DNA of 64,000 nt from Brachypterus glaber. Lineage: Eukaryota > Arthropoda > Insecta > Coleoptera > Kateretidae. The first letter of the stretch is position 1, and every line of letters begins with the position of its first letter. The stretch covers positions 39,881,229 through 39,945,228 of the forward strand of contig OY294047.1 of NCBI GenBank assembly GCA_958510825.1, given 5' to 3'. The translations under genes were made by a program, and so were the position numbers. Below are positions 11,466 through 23,479 of the stretch, piece by piece. Under the pieces are notes generated by a model, which worked only from the letters and a program-made list of their open reading frames with translations, made no database searches and was not told the origin of the DNA.

Positions 11466-12524
11466 TTAAAAATCATTATCAATAAATATTTATTATAAAT
11501 ATTTATTTTAATTAAAATTTAGTTTTTAAAATTTAAATTTAAAATTTCGCCTATTGGCAAATATTTGGAGCTATAAAAAAATTATATAAAAAAAAGGTAT
11601 TCTAGCGATGATTGCTGTTGAATGTAGACATATTAAGGGGTATACCTTAAAATTTTTAAAGAAATAAAAAATGGGGTTTGGACTGGACTGGACCTCATTA
11701 ATGCAGCAACAAAATAGTTTCAAGTTATGGAAAGAAAATATGCCCTTTTTAATAGTGAAAACTGTTTTAATCTATCTCAATTAGTATTTAAGTTATTCTA
11801 CGTGAAAGCCAACTTTTCACAAAAATAAATTTTTATCAAAAATTAATAAATTGTATATTTGGAAAATAATTTTTTGAGCATAGAATAGTGCATTTAACTT
11901 GTCCTGAATCTGAGCGGATTGGGTCTTATATATATACAATTGCTTTTAGTTATTCTCCTTTCTGTATTTGGGAAATGGGTACTTATTCATCGATCATCGT
12001 TTATAATAATTATTATTAGTGATCTATCTGGATATCTCCTATTATTTGCTAAAGTTCTAACGTGGTAAAGTATCTTCTAGATTGACGTTTATTTACCGTA
12101 AAAGCATTTCGCATTTAGAAGTTAGTTTATATAACTATAATTCTTCCACAGCATTATTCAGGTTCCCAGACTCTACAAAAATTGAGTTAGAGGGCGCCAC
12201 ATACAAAAATGCAACAGAGGTGGAAATAATATAAAGCTAATTTATTTATCTAAGTAAAAAATGTCTACGCTTACCTACGCCTATTTTTTGTTATGTAGAA
12301 ATATACAGCGATATATTTTTTAATAATACAAATTGTATTTATAATCTGATATAAACCTACATTTATTAAAATTTAAGTACATTTTGAATACATTTATGTT
12401 ACTCTAATTCAATATAAAATCGTATGCCAATTACCATAAAATAACATAATCATTTTAGAAAATTTATATAAATTAACAAGTTTTACACTAAAAAAAAATC
12501 CACAATAATAAATTCGAATTTATA

Positions 12525-12763
12525 CACTGATAAAAATGATTTATTTGGATATGGCCAATCCAATTATTTGGTTGTAACAAATTTTATTTGGCTCAAAAAA
12601 TATTTAGTTCATGTAAACAAATATTTTAATTTTAAAATGGTTTATTAATGGAAACAAAATAGTTTATTTGACAGAAATAAAATTTATTCGTCACAACCAA
12701 ATAATTCAATAGGTCATATCGAACCAAATATTTTGTTGACACAAATAATTTGTTTTATCAGTG
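12525..12763. mobile_element. 239-bp TA-flanked MITE
   Basis: CACTGATAAAAATGATTTAT and ACAAATAATTTGTTTTATCAGTG are terminal inverted repeats flanked by TA on both sides. Internal inverted words such as CCAAATAATT recur. A truncated second copy lies at 51673-51815. Confidence 0.88.
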
Positions 12764-12847
12764 TATTTACAATATGTAAAATATGTTTCATTAATACATA
12801 TTAATAGCTGTCTAAAAATAACCCAAAATAGTATATTCTATAACTAG

Positions 12848-12943
12848 TATGGAATAGAAAATATTCCGCGCGAGCGGAAAGTTTGTCATACGAACCGGCA
12901 GGCGAGTATGACGGTCCCGCGAGCGTGAAATGAGTATTCCATA
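12848..12943. repeat. GC-rich hairpin in AT-rich surroundings
   Basis: Outer arms (TAGTATGGAATA / AGTATTCCATACG) enclose GC-rich inner hairpins (TTCCGCGCGAGCGGAA and GTCATACGAACCGGCAGG..GAGTATGAC). It resembles the hairpins at 44131, 59805 and 61175 in plan but not in sequence. Likely the centre of a foldback element. The 93-codon minus-strand frame over it is not regarded as a gene. Confidence 0.6.
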
Positions 12944-13626
12944 CGTGTTGTAGACTATACTTTTTCTTCGACTGCAAATATGAAACACTGCATGGCTTTA
13001 AACTGCGGACAAGGTTAAAAACAATGTTTTTTGTGACTCGACATTGTAAATGCAACAAAACACATATTTTTAAATAAAGCAATTAATGTTATTTAATAAT
13101 TTTATCAAATCAGTATTTAAAAAGATTTTTATTTAATTTTAGCACATATTTACAAATTATAATGCAAAAATTGACAGATATCAGGTTTAAATATTTAACA
13201 ATAGATGAAGCAGTTTTAATTTTTTGAACTAAATTGATGAAAAGCTGGTCAAATATTAAGAAAAGCTAATAAACTTTTTAACGCAAAACTTTAAATTGCA
13301 TTAAATTATTCAATATTTAATGGTAAAATATATATATTTTTGCTAATTTTGCTACAGTTTTCTTTAGTTTTATAAACAAGAGAATGGCACTACATGTGCT
13401 CATTCTAACATTTGTTACGGAATATTCATAATGTATCTAGATGGATTCATTCTGTGTTTGAAAAGTGTGTGTATTTTCTTAAATTCTAAAGCAGTCGTGG
13501 AGAAAATACATTTTAGTTTACTGTGATTTTTGACACAACAGAATTTTTTTTATCAAAATATCACGTGAACTCCAACCCTCTTGTTTAAGCTTAAAGAATA
13601 AGATGTTTTGACTGTTTTTTATTTTT

Positions 13627-13690
13627 TTAGTAAAAAATCCTATGAGAAGCAAATAACTTTAGTAAAAAATCCTATGAGAAGCAAATATAC
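13627..13690. repeat. 32-bp tandem duplication
   Basis: TAGTAAAAAATCCTATGAGA occurs at 13628 and 13660 in direct tandem. Confidence 0.9.
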
Positions 13691-13699
13691 AAAACAGGA

Positions 13700-15990
13700 T
13701 CGCAATTATCTGTCTAATGATATTTCTAGAAACACGCGACTATACATGATTATATTTTTTCCGCGTGGCAGGTCAGCTAGTCTAAATTACAATAATTATT
13801 TGTTGTTGAAAACAATTCAAATAGATTCATATTTAATTTAAATTTTATTCATCCTGCACTTTTTGCAGTATATCTAGAATAAACAAATCCTGCGATTTTT
13901 TCGCCGGAAGCTATTCAAAATGCATAGAAATATCCAAGGATAGGTGACAATATGCATACACGCCTTCCATATTCAACGAGATTTTGCAGACTCAGTTGAG
14001 CAAAAGTTGTGTGTTTTGTACATGAAACTGACGACGATAGCATCATATTGGACTTAATTTGGTACAAAAACCAGCTATGTTTATAGTTTAAATTATTAAA
14101 ATAGAAAAAAAAATAATATAGAAAAAAGTCAATATATTTTCAAAGGCATTGGTTTTAATATTATTTTTGATAATACATTCCATACAATATTTAATAAAGA
14201 TATATCCATGCTACATGATCCTTTTTAATATTATCATTGTTAATTAAGTGACCTATACAGTCTACATTGCACAGAAACATCCAAATCCTTTTTAATACCT
14301 TTACAGGTAATTATGTGTCATTGATATTATATTAGATTTAAAAAAAAAAAACATTAAAATGATTTCTATAAGCTTTGTTGCTTTACATATTTTTAGGAAG
14401 ATAATGCACTATATTTACTAAACATTGCTAAAATTATTAAGAACCATAAGTAAGAGCTCAAATTATAGAATTAGGTAAAATTTAATAGACAGCAATTATT
14501 TGAAATTGGGGGTAAATTTGTTAATCATAACATACTCGGTTTTTGTCTCAAACTGTCTGTCTCATATTATTCAGAACTCGTTTATAAACCGAGAACGTTA
14601 CCGCGGGATGTGTTCAACAAAACGACGGAGTTTTGCGAAATTTTCCTACCAAAGCGCACTTGACTGAACAAATTAAAGATAAGTTAATAACGACACTAGA
14701 AGAGTAGTTCTGTCAAGAAAATTTATTTTAATTTTCAACTGTTTAAATTTCGTGTGGAAATTGGACATTTCTGCTGCACTTTTTATTACAAGTAGAATTT
14801 GTATTGCATAATTTAATAGGGAGATATTGTAGAGAACTGGTTAATTTCTTATTCTTATAAATTATTTTTTACAGGAGATATTTTTTAAATAGTTTTTATC
14901 TGGATACTTAATTAATTCAACTAATCGTAATATTTCTTTGCATATCTTTAATTATTTTATTATTTTCTGATAAAAAAAAAACTAAATTTATTTGTTTGTT
15001 AAGCAACTTTGAAGTAGCAGTTATTTCTATGATTAAAAATAATAAATAGACATTTTACATAAAGCAGGTCACGATATTTTAAACCAAAATTACCACGCAG
15101 TGCATCGCCAACGTATAAACTGTAACATATTATAGTAATGTTAAATATAGTGTACTTAAATTATACAATATCCTTATTTTATACACACTAGAAAAAAATT
15201 AATAGAGGATTTTAAGTAGGGCTGTCATATAAATAAATTTTACTGGCGAAATTTTTGCCAAATTTTAATGTTTGTAGTGTATTTCAACAAAATAATTTAA
15301 TAAATGTATGTTTTAAAATAAGGAGACAATAAAATACTATATTAATAACTTTTTTCAAATAAAACTTATCGAATACAAAAATAATTAAAAAAAAAATGAC
15401 AATATTAACAATTGTTAATATAACTAATTCATAATTAATAACTAAATCAAGGAAACTAAATCGTAATTATACCAGAAGTAAAATCCGAAGAGAAAATACA
15501 GTTTAAAACCATGGTAGTTTAATGTTAAAAGCGTATAACTATAAAGGTTTTTACCAACAATTTAAAATTATTTTTATAATGTGATCTTACCAGTTTATTT
15601 TGTCGGTTTATTTACTTTACTATCAATCTATAATCATAGTTTAATAAATTATTGTTCCTGTTTAAACACAAATTCTTTTACTTTATTATTTTTATAAAAA
15701 TAAATTTCTTACAACTTAAGCCTTTCTTTTAAAACAACATTTACCGACGGGGCTTTGATGGTATCCAGTAACATATGGCTATTATAAACATGTTACAAAT
15801 ATGATTTATAAAATAAATAATGGCCTACTTCAAATAACACGTTTTAAAATTACAATTTATAGGCTCACACTTAAAACTGTTACACTTAAATTTGGGGTAT
15901 ACATCAATTAAAATAAGAAAGAAGGAATCTACATACTTACATTAATTAAAACAGTTGGCTACAAAAGTGCAAAATAGTTATTTTTAATAC
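13700..15990. other. long unannotated AT-rich stretch
   Basis: No gene or repeat family is seen. The part at about 14570-14680 is GC-richer and non-repetitive (AACGTTACCGCGGGATGTG, AAACGACGGAGTTTTGCG) and is the only patch standing out; it could be a conserved non-coding element. Confidence 0.4.
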
Positions 15991-15992
15991 AA

Positions 15993-16559
15993 GGGCGAAA
16001 AGTTCAATTTTTCGATTGAGTAGGTTTTTAGAAACCCAGGGCCGGCCCTAGGGTAATAAACCTACGAAATCGAAATTTAACTTTTTGCCAGTGTATTATA
16101 CAATATTTTTTATTCGGTTGTTACTAATTATAATAAATTATTAAAATATACTTAATTTTAAAGTGCAAAAAATATTTCTTTTTACTGTCTTATTAATTAT
16201 CTAGTTATCCATGACAAATTGCTGTCCAATCAAATGGCTACAAAAACAATTAAAGCGTTTTTTTCAAATTAAAAAAGCTATAGTTTGGTGATTAATTTTT
16301 GTTAAAATGTGTCTGTTGTGAAGATAATACATTGAAACCGTTCTATGAATATTACATATTGAAAGTGATTTTACAATTGAAATGTTGTGTTTTTAATTTA
16401 TTTTAGTGGGTGAATACAGATTAATCAGTTGACATATATTTTGAGGTTATGTTATGGAATATTTTTTTATTTTGTATGAAATGATTATAATAACTGTATC
16501 TGGTCAAAAAGAACGGTTAGTTCAAGACCCTAGGGCCACAAAGTTCAACTTTTCGCCCG
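15993..16559. mobile_element. 567-bp element with GGGCGAAAAGTT termini
   Basis: GGGCGAAAAGTTCAA at 15993 pairs with GTTCAACTTTTCGCCC ending at about 16558. The first 100 bp is itself palindromic (TCGATTGAGTAGGTTT / AAACCTACGAAATCGA around CCGGCCCTAGG). A diverged copy in inverted orientation lies at 35070-35850 (shared GTTATCCATGACAAATTGCT). No open frame remains. Confidence 0.75.
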
Positions 16560-17290
16560 TAAAACATGAACAAAAAGTGTAGCTTTTAGAATCAATCGAA
16601 TAAAAAATAATTTAAACGGCAAAATCCTATGTAATTTTTAAACCTTGAAGTATCACCTATTTTTTTTTTTTAATTATTTTTCGATAACACTAAAACATAT
16701 TTTGTCGAGCAATGAGGGCTTATCCTAAAGATTAATTTTAATTTATTCCACTTTTGATAAAGCAAAAGGGAAAGATATAATAACCGATAAGGGTTCAAAC
16801 CCTCAACTTTATATTCCAATATTCAAAACGAATATCTAAATGATCAAGACGAGACAAAAAAAATCAATACTAGCAACAAAATTTTGAATAAATAAAAATA
16901 AAAAATCCAAAATAAAATATTCTTTTAATAGTTTAATGTATGCATTATTGCAACATATTCTTTAGTTTATTAACATAAATTAAATATATTGTCTAAATCT
17001 TATAGAAATTAATAAAATCGCTGGCATTTATTACTAGCATTGACATATTTTATTTATATATCGTAATTTATTACAAAAATTTTATGAATAACTTAAATTA
17101 ATGTTTACATTTTTGTGAAAAAAGTGTTACTTATTTTTAAATAAAACGGGTTTCTAAATAAAATTTGTGACATTATTTACAATGTAAGCCAAAGAATCCT
17201 TAATTATTAAATACAAACTTAAATAAAATTTAAAAATATATAGACTTAGCACAAATTATGTATGCATACATCTATAAATCATAAAACTTC
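16560..17290. other. unannotated AT-rich stretch
   Basis: Only AT-rich sequence is seen; no supported feature. Confidence 0.4.
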
Positions 17291-17418
17291 TAGTCTAGTT
17301 TAGGATCTAGATACACTTCTGTGTTCACTTTTATGTTGGGACAAATTTTGTTTATAAATGCTAAGAATGGGGCTTAGTTTTTGATTTAGAAGCACCCTGA
17401 AATTTACGAAAAATTTAC

Positions 17419-17498
17419 TGTAGCAATTGAAAATTTCTACTTTATTTTTCTTAATTTTTATTATCGTATAAATAAAGTAGAAATTTTCAATTGCTACA
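17419..17498. repeat. perfect 28-bp inverted repeat
   Basis: TGTAGCAATTGAAAATTTCT..TTATT (17419-17446) is the exact complement of 17471-17498 with a 24-nt AT-rich loop. Perfect arms indicate recent origin or gene conversion. It adjoins a copy of the CTTAGCTCCCTTACGACG family. Confidence 0.85.
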
Positions 17499-17504
17499 TT
17501 ACAC

Positions 17505-17810
17505 AGAAAAAAGTTTGGAGCAAAAAACTGGTAAGCCCCCCATCCGTTTCGCAAGCCCCTGGTTAAAATAACTAAATGAAAATAAAATAAGGTTAGATTA
17601 TATGCAAAACCTTGTTGCTTTATCTCAAAGAGTACCAGCATAATTAATTAAAAACCTTATTTTTATTAAAATTTTAAAGGGCCGTAACTCCCTTAGGGTT
17701 CGTTTTCGGACCTTCTTTCCCACAGTGGTTTTTCATGTTTTTTAATGTAGAATTATCTCCTTTAATATGTGACATAAAACTGCAAACACCGTGTATAACA
17801 ACATGTATTA
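17505..17810 (+). repeat. dispersed family X copy (ACTCCCTTA core)
   Basis: It runs from GAAAAAAGTTTGGAGCAAAA through CCCCTGGTTAAAATAA, CCTTGTTGCTTTATCTCAAA and AAAGGGCCGTAACTCCCTTA to CACCGTGTATA. The same order appears at 27961 (inverted halves), 31020, 33541, 38715, 40890 and 41358. Family ends resemble the TACAGG..CCTGTA termini seen at 27961-28641. Confidence 0.75.
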
Positions 17811-17989
17811 ATAACAGTATAATTTTATCAGTGTAATAAACCACCAGATTTAATGTTGGAATTTCACACTGCTAGACAATATAAGACCAATTTAAATATG
17901 ATCAAACCCATTGTATCCTCATTTAAAAATAGTAATAATAAAAACCCATTCCGTAGCAGGATCAGCAACAAAAAACATACCAAATAACA

Positions 17990-18180
17990 AAAACTCATCT
18001 CCCCTTTTTCGTAAAAGCTTCGCGAGGAGCGGAGAGAGGCATTGTCTGGCTTTGCAAATAAAATCTAAAGTTTACATAGTAGTCCGTGGAAAATTGGCAC
18101 CCACCGCGTTTTTAGCCTGCAGAAAGAATTGCCAGACCCTGACATTACTTGCACACATTACACATACAGTCTCCGTATAA
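17990..18180. other. GC-richer non-repetitive patch
   Basis: Sequence such as GCTTCGCGAGGAGCGGAGAG and CACCCACCGCGTTTTTAGCC stands out from its AT-rich surroundings and is not seen elsewhere in the window. It includes GAGAG and TTTGCAAATAAA words. It could be a regulatory element; the overlapping 89-codon frame has no recognised domain. Confidence 0.35.
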
Positions 18181-18490
18181 ACTACCTACTATACTCTGAA
18201 AAAAAAGTACGTTATAGATTTTATCTTGGTGTAACTGGGAGGCAATTGTATACACTGTAAAAACATTCAATAGTATTATAGTATAGTATTTCGTCACGTT
18301 CAAGCTACAAAGCTGTACGTGCAATGTAAAGTACTGGACGATTTGTCTTTGAACATTTTAGCACAGATAAAAATTTAAACTACAAATAAGATAAATAAAA
18401 AACAATCTGATGCCAATTGTCCAGGTACATTTGTTAGGTAGAGTTTAAATTTGAAATAGATTGATATAGTTTAAACTAAAAAAACAAAAA

Positions 18491-18730
18491 GATCTGGTTA
18501 AAGCAACCAGTTAAATACAGAACAGCTATTTTTCTGGTTGCAACAACCAGAAATCTGGTAAGGCTAACAGACAAATTGCTGTTGTGATCATCAGATATTT
18601 TAAATCTATTTTTTTTTCTTCTGGTAAACACATCAAGTTCTTTTTCTATCCTTGCCAGATTTCTTGTTGCAGCTACTAGAAAAATAGTTAGACCGCGTTT
18701 AACTATTGATATGATGTGTCCCACCAGATC
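18491..18730. mobile_element. 240-bp foldback MITE
   Basis: GATCTGGTTAAAG.. at the left and ..CCACCAGATC at the right are inverted. Inner segments CTATTTTTCTGGTTGCAAC and GTTGCAGCTACTAGAAAAAT, and AGAAATCTGGTAAGG with CCTTGCCAGATTTCTTG, also pair. The minus-strand 82-codon frame is a by-product. Confidence 0.75.
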
Positions 18731-19700
18731 GTTTTTCCAAACAATAAGCTTGAAAATTGAAAGAAAATCATAAAACTATTGATGAAATGAAATAATACTT
18801 TGATCTACCATTCTTTATTATGCACAAAATCATATTTTTAATTTATTGACAATTTGTATTAATATTTGATTATTTTTAGCATATTATTAATATTTAACTC
18901 TGAAAATTCGGGGCCTAAAATGACCTAAAATTTAATCCACTTCAAAGTAAATTAGCAAAAATTATTCTCAATACTTATCATTGTTTCAACCAAGCCAATA
19001 TCATATTATCTATATTTTTAGGTACTGGTAAGGTCACTGACAAATCAAGGACGGATAAATACAATTGCCAAGGATAAAACTTAATCAAATTGCCAATTTT
19101 CAATAATTGTGCATTCAATCAAATAAGCCTATTTTCTTTGTTCTCTCGATGAAACGTTAAGGAAGGTCACTGAAAATATCATCGACCGACAAAAAAATGG
19201 TCGTCTACCTACCATGGCCCATCCTGTAGAGTAAGAATTGACATACGTCACTGATTTTATCATTGTATTTATGTGTTGTTGTGCTCCTTGTCCTTTTTTG
19301 TATGTAGGATGGAAAGTAAACGCAGATTTTTAAATTTTATTATATCAATATTTATAAAGGTGTGTATATTATTATTACCAATAACTTATAATAACAATAA
19401 GTAATAGTTACTATTAACATTTTTGCACATTGTAACCAATACAGTGTTAAACTTTATTTATGTATGTATATTATTTAAATATTTTTTGATTTGTTTAAAT
19501 AGTAATTTAATATTTATTTATTCAGATTACTAGATTTGCGATAGATATTGCTATTGATAGCAATCGTTTAAATCAATTATTAATAAGTTATTATAGTATC
19601 CACATTTATCTTAATTTTAAAAATTGTATTTGATAGTTATATTGTTTGTTAGAAACATAAAAATTTTTAAAATAATACAGAAAAGAAATTAAATTAAGTA

Positions 19701-20601
19701 GGGGTGACCGGGGCTAATTGTCGCACTTTTCATTCAAAGTCAGTTTTTTCCTTTATTTTTGTATTTTTTTTTTAATTGACGGAATGGTAATTTTAGCTGC
19801 ATGTTTCAGTAACATTATTTAAAGAAAAAACATAAAAAATTTTATAGGATATTAGAGTTATGTTTTTTTTTGTGAAGTCTTGAAAATTGCGACAACGTGC
19901 CCCATCACGGCACTTCGAGTATATTTTTTTGAAGAAATATAAAGGCATTTATAAAAATTATAAATAACTAATAAGGCATCTGCCTCCCCACAAGCTAATT
20001 GTTATCTAACTTTTTACTTTTGTGCCAAAATTTCCAACTTTATAATTAAATAATATTTTTTTGATTTTTTTTTAATTTAATATAATTTAATAAACGAATT
20101 TATTTGCTATTAAACAAAGTTTCACTTTTTTAGACAGTTTTGAATAAAAAAATGCCAAAAAGGAAATGTTATACCATGAACATATCTCCAGATCATGCGA
20201 CAACTAGCCCCAAACCAAATGCGACAACTAGCCCCAGTGGTCAATTTTACGTTATGATCAAGTACTTTCTAATTAACGAATAAACACTCCTAAATTACAA
20301 TATCAACAAATAATATACACCTTAAACTATTATTATACATAAAATTCTCTTATCTTAATGCTTTTAATCAGTAACAATAAGAAAAAATATTTACCACAAA
20401 AAAATTACTGGGCTCTTTAATTATTATATTTTTTGGTTTATCTGGATGTTCTTTTAATTTATTGCATTTAAGTTAACAAATGATAAATGGCACTGTTGTA
20501 ACGCAGCGGTTAATCTTGGTTTGGAGCAGAAAAATATTTTACTTTTTAAGATATAAGCACTTCGACAACTTACCCCTGCGACAACTAGCCCCGGTCACCC
20601 C
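19701..20601. mobile_element. 901-bp TA-flanked element with GCGACAACTAGCCCC repeats
   Basis: Ends GGGGTGACCGGGGCTAATTG and CTAGCCCCGGTCACCCC sit inside a TA duplication. The subterminal word GCGACAACTAGCCCC is repeated at about 20197, 20221 and 20578, and inverted relatives are near the left end (GCTAATTGTCGCA). Such subterminal repeats are typical transposase-binding sites. No transposase frame remains. Confidence 0.82.
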
Positions 20602-20688
20602 TACTAATTATTAAATTGATAAGTTCGTGAAATGATAAGGAGCATTTCAACAAGTTTTACAAGTTTTGTATACACTGTAAAAAGTAAA

Positions 20689-20895
20689 CTGAATGTTCAG
20701 TTACAAATGGATAGGAAATTGGAAGTTATTATCCTAAACAATTGTACTCTAATTTTTGTTAAAAACACGCAACATTTTATTTCCGTCCTTAAATATTAAG
20801 CTACGTGACTTTAGAACTATAGTGATTTTAACAAAAATTAAAGTACATTTGTTATTTGATCATAAGTTCCTATCCATTTGTAACTAAATATTCAG
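20689..20895. mobile_element. 207-bp foldback MITE
   Basis: Left arm CTGAATGTTCAGTTACAAAT..GGATAGGAA pairs with right arm TTCCTATCCATTTGTAACT..TATTCAG. Inner words TTTTTGTTAAAA and TTTTAACAAAAATT also pair. Confidence 0.78.
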
Positions 20896-20999
20896 ATCTC
20901 AAAAAATTAATTTTCGGTTCCTTGTTCCTTGCACATGTACACATGTGTACACGATAAATGATAACATATACAAACTCCAATTTACTATTCCACTTACTT

Positions 21000-21155
21000 T
21001 ATGTCACGTTATATTCGTTATATTTATTTTTATTTTTATTTAAAATTAATTTATTCTTAGTAATTAGTTAGAACTATTTCTGTATTTTTTATGACTTGTG
21101 AAAAACTTGGAGTTAACGCATAAATAAACTTATCTTATCTTATCTTATCTTATCG
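21000..21155 (+). mobile_element. probable LINE 3' end with (CTTAT)n tail
   Basis: A TTGTGAAAAACTTGGAG segment leading to AATAAA and five CTTAT units (21129-21154) resembles the 3' UTR and short-repeat tail of a non-LTR retrotransposon. No coding remnant is attached, so the call rests on the layout alone. Confidence 0.4.
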
Positions 21156-21176
21156 AGTAATAAATTGAAGTTGGTA

Positions 21177-21990
21177 GGAGGAGATACCCATGAATGGGAC
21201 ATCTTTTTTTAACGGCTGTCAAAATTTTATTTTTAATCTTTTATACGTAATTTTATATTAGTTGTCATATTTGAAAACAAAAGAAGTTCAAGTGTAAAAC
21301 CTTAATAATATTAATTTTTAGCAAAACTACAAGCATTTAAAAAATAAACTTGTCCCATTCAAGAACACGGTATTATTGAATGGGACAAGAATAAAAAATT
21401 GCTACTACATTGGTCTAATGTAGGAAACATTGGTACGCCAATTTTTGGCCAACGGGCGGCCAACAAACCAATGTTTAATGGAAGCTGTTCCAAATTGTTG
21501 TATGGGTAGTAAGTACACTAGACACGTTCTGTCCTTTAAGAGTGATATCTTATTTAAAAGAGACGAATAGGAATTAAATATACAATAAAATTGTTGTCCC
21601 ATTTAAGGAAACGAAATGTGTTCCATTCAAGAATACTAACAATATTATCAAAACAATTAAGATAAAAATATTTACCTTTATGTGTAATATTTGATTATTT
21701 GGTACATGTTTCGTGTTGTTCTAGAATATTACATAAACCAAATTCAAACAATTTCCTTTTGCCTTTTGACAATAAAATATCTTTCAAAATAATTAAAAAA
21801 TTTACTTTTGACTTGGTAAAACTAAGTTGTTAAATTTGTCAAAAACCCAGCAGCCTAAACTATGCCATTCTTTATTCTACACATGTAGGGTCATCTAAGC
21901 ATGTTAACAAAAACCAAAATTTACGAAGCATAGTACGGAAACAGGCACTGTCCCATTCAATAATATGTCCCATTCATGGGTATTTCCCCC
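21177..21990. mobile_element. 814-bp TA-flanked element with GTCCCATT repeats
   Basis: Left end GGAGGAGATACCCATGAATG and right end CATTCATGGGTATTTCCCCC are inverted and flanked by TA. GTCCCATT words are scattered inside (about 21352, 21596, 21950, 21967) and inverted as AATGGGAC (21198, 21379). They look like repeated transposase-binding sites. A GC-richer insert-like segment lies at 21430-21475. No transposase remains. Confidence 0.8.
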
Positions 21991-21994
21991 TATA

Positions 21995-22550
21995 AGTTAC
22001 CAGTCATCATGTACAAAGTTAATTAGTACCAGGAACAGAAAATTATTTTTTTGCAGATAAGAGGTTTTGAAATTTACAAATCAATATGCGAATGCTCAAG
22101 CATAGATCTGTACTGCAGAAATTATCTTATAATAAACAAAATTTGTAAATAATGGTTTTATTAAGGATTTCTATTCTATATTAGTTATTGGCTTTTTTTA
22201 ATAAATGGACAACTTAAGATATAAAAAAATTACTACTTGGGTAAGACGTTCCAAATTAATAAAAATTATTTAATACTATTAAGAACACTTTTCTCATTAA
22301 ATAAAATACACTAATAAAGTAAATCGAATCCTGGGCATATTATGAATAGCAATTTTGTTGCTGGCCAGCCAAAGACTGTATTACAGATTTATTTAGTATT
22401 TGTCCAAACGGCTGTAAAAATAGTAAAAAAAGCAAAGTCAATAAAATATATATATTGATAATGATTTTATATTTTATTAAGTTAACTTACTGAAATCAAA
22501 ATTCAAAATACTCAGAAATTTACTCCACCCTATTTTCTATTGTAGGTAAT
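21995..22550. other. unannotated AT-rich stretch
   Basis: The word CTATTAAGAACACTTTTCTC near 22282 resembles the outer part of the palindrome at 42771. Otherwise nothing is seen. Confidence 0.35.
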
Positions 22551-22552
22551 GG

Positions 22553-22740
22553 GCCGCCAGAAAGAGGGACGCGACGATGACAGCTGCCTGCTGTATTGTG
22601 ATTTTGTGACATCACACCACTCACCCAGTCAAAGTCAACAACAGTAGTAGGTTATGTTTAGTGCGTGACAAGCGAAGGTCCGATTAAAAGAAAAAATATG
22701 GCCTAGGCAGAGTCCGACGGATAGAAGTAAAAATGTTTTA
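22553..22740. promoter_or_regulatory. GC-richer unique block, start of the iab-4 island
   Basis: After a pyrimidine-rich tract ending TTGTAG the composition changes abruptly (GGGCCGCCAGAAAGAGGGAC, GACAGCTGCCTGCTG, GTGACATCACACCACTCACC). TGACATCA is CRE/AP-1-like. No repeat in the window matches it. It opens the low-repeat island that runs to the microRNA hairpin. Possible enhancer, or upstream exon of the microRNA host transcript; function is inferred from position only. Confidence 0.4.
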
Positions 22741-23479
22741 ATGAATTTGTTTTGCATACCTATTGAAAGTTTTGTATAATGTTCTAACTTACCAGGTTCT
22801 CTTTAATCAATGAATTAGTTGCTCTTTAATTTTTATTATTTAATAATACTTAAATTGGAATTGGAACTAAAATCTTTATAGTAAAATGATCCGTAGTATT
22901 TGTCTATTTTTTTTAATTTTGTGAATGTTTAAAAAGATTAATTTAAAGAAACAGAATTACAGTAAATAGTGAAAGACAAAAATGATACAAAATAGTTTAA
23001 AGTACATTTTGCCTGTAAAAAGTGTACATGTATTACATATCATTTTATAATAGCTGAAAGTGTGAATTTAACTGATATATTTATGTGACTGTCATGTGTT
23101 TTAGTGCTGGTGCATCATGTGAGGTGTCTGGATCTATTTTTATGGAGTGCGATGCGAGTGAGAGAGTGTTGGTTGTTGTGTAAGGTTAGTTGCGTTTGGA
23201 GTAATTTGGAGAGGAAAATTGCAAAACAGTAGACTATCTTAATGGCAGTAGTTTTCCAATCTTCCCTTATCAAATTGTTCAATAAACTCGTCTTTTTATG
23301 AGTTTAATGGTACGATATTCCGGCGTCTCTGTCTTAATGGGTTTTTGTTCTCTGTCTGTAGCACCAGCATGGTCATATATTAAACGTCATCCCGTGTTTG
23401 ACCCCGCCTTTTTATAAACGGATATCAGATGCAGTCCCTCCTCTTATGCATGCTATAATCCGTAATCTATTCACATAAA

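Larger units (their letters stand above)
11047..11501. mobile_element. inner AT-rich palindrome carrying two MITEs
   Basis: Left arm 11047-11108 (TATTTATAATAAATATTTAT to CATATATTATATA) matches the complement of the right arm once 11235-11465 is removed. The centre holds the MITE at 11109-11204. Confidence 0.85.
10190..11930. mobile_element. outer foldback element hosting a nest of other elements
   Basis: Left arm (ACCCAATCTGCGCAGATTCAGG at 10201 through AATACTAACTGAGATAG to GTCCAAACTCC) pairs with the right arm (GTCCAGTCCAAACC-like complement at 11671 through CTATCTCAATTAGTATT to CTGAATCTGAGCGGATTGGG at 11924). The loop contains a 425-bp element at 10597 and a second palindrome at 11047-11501 carrying two further MITEs. 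The outer arms are the most diverged, consistent with being the oldest layer. Confidence 0.8.

Noticed and set aside
17300..17641. 113-codon minus-strand open frame
   Set aside because: It covers the perfect 28-bp inverted repeat and family X sequence; composition is repeat-driven and no domain is visible.
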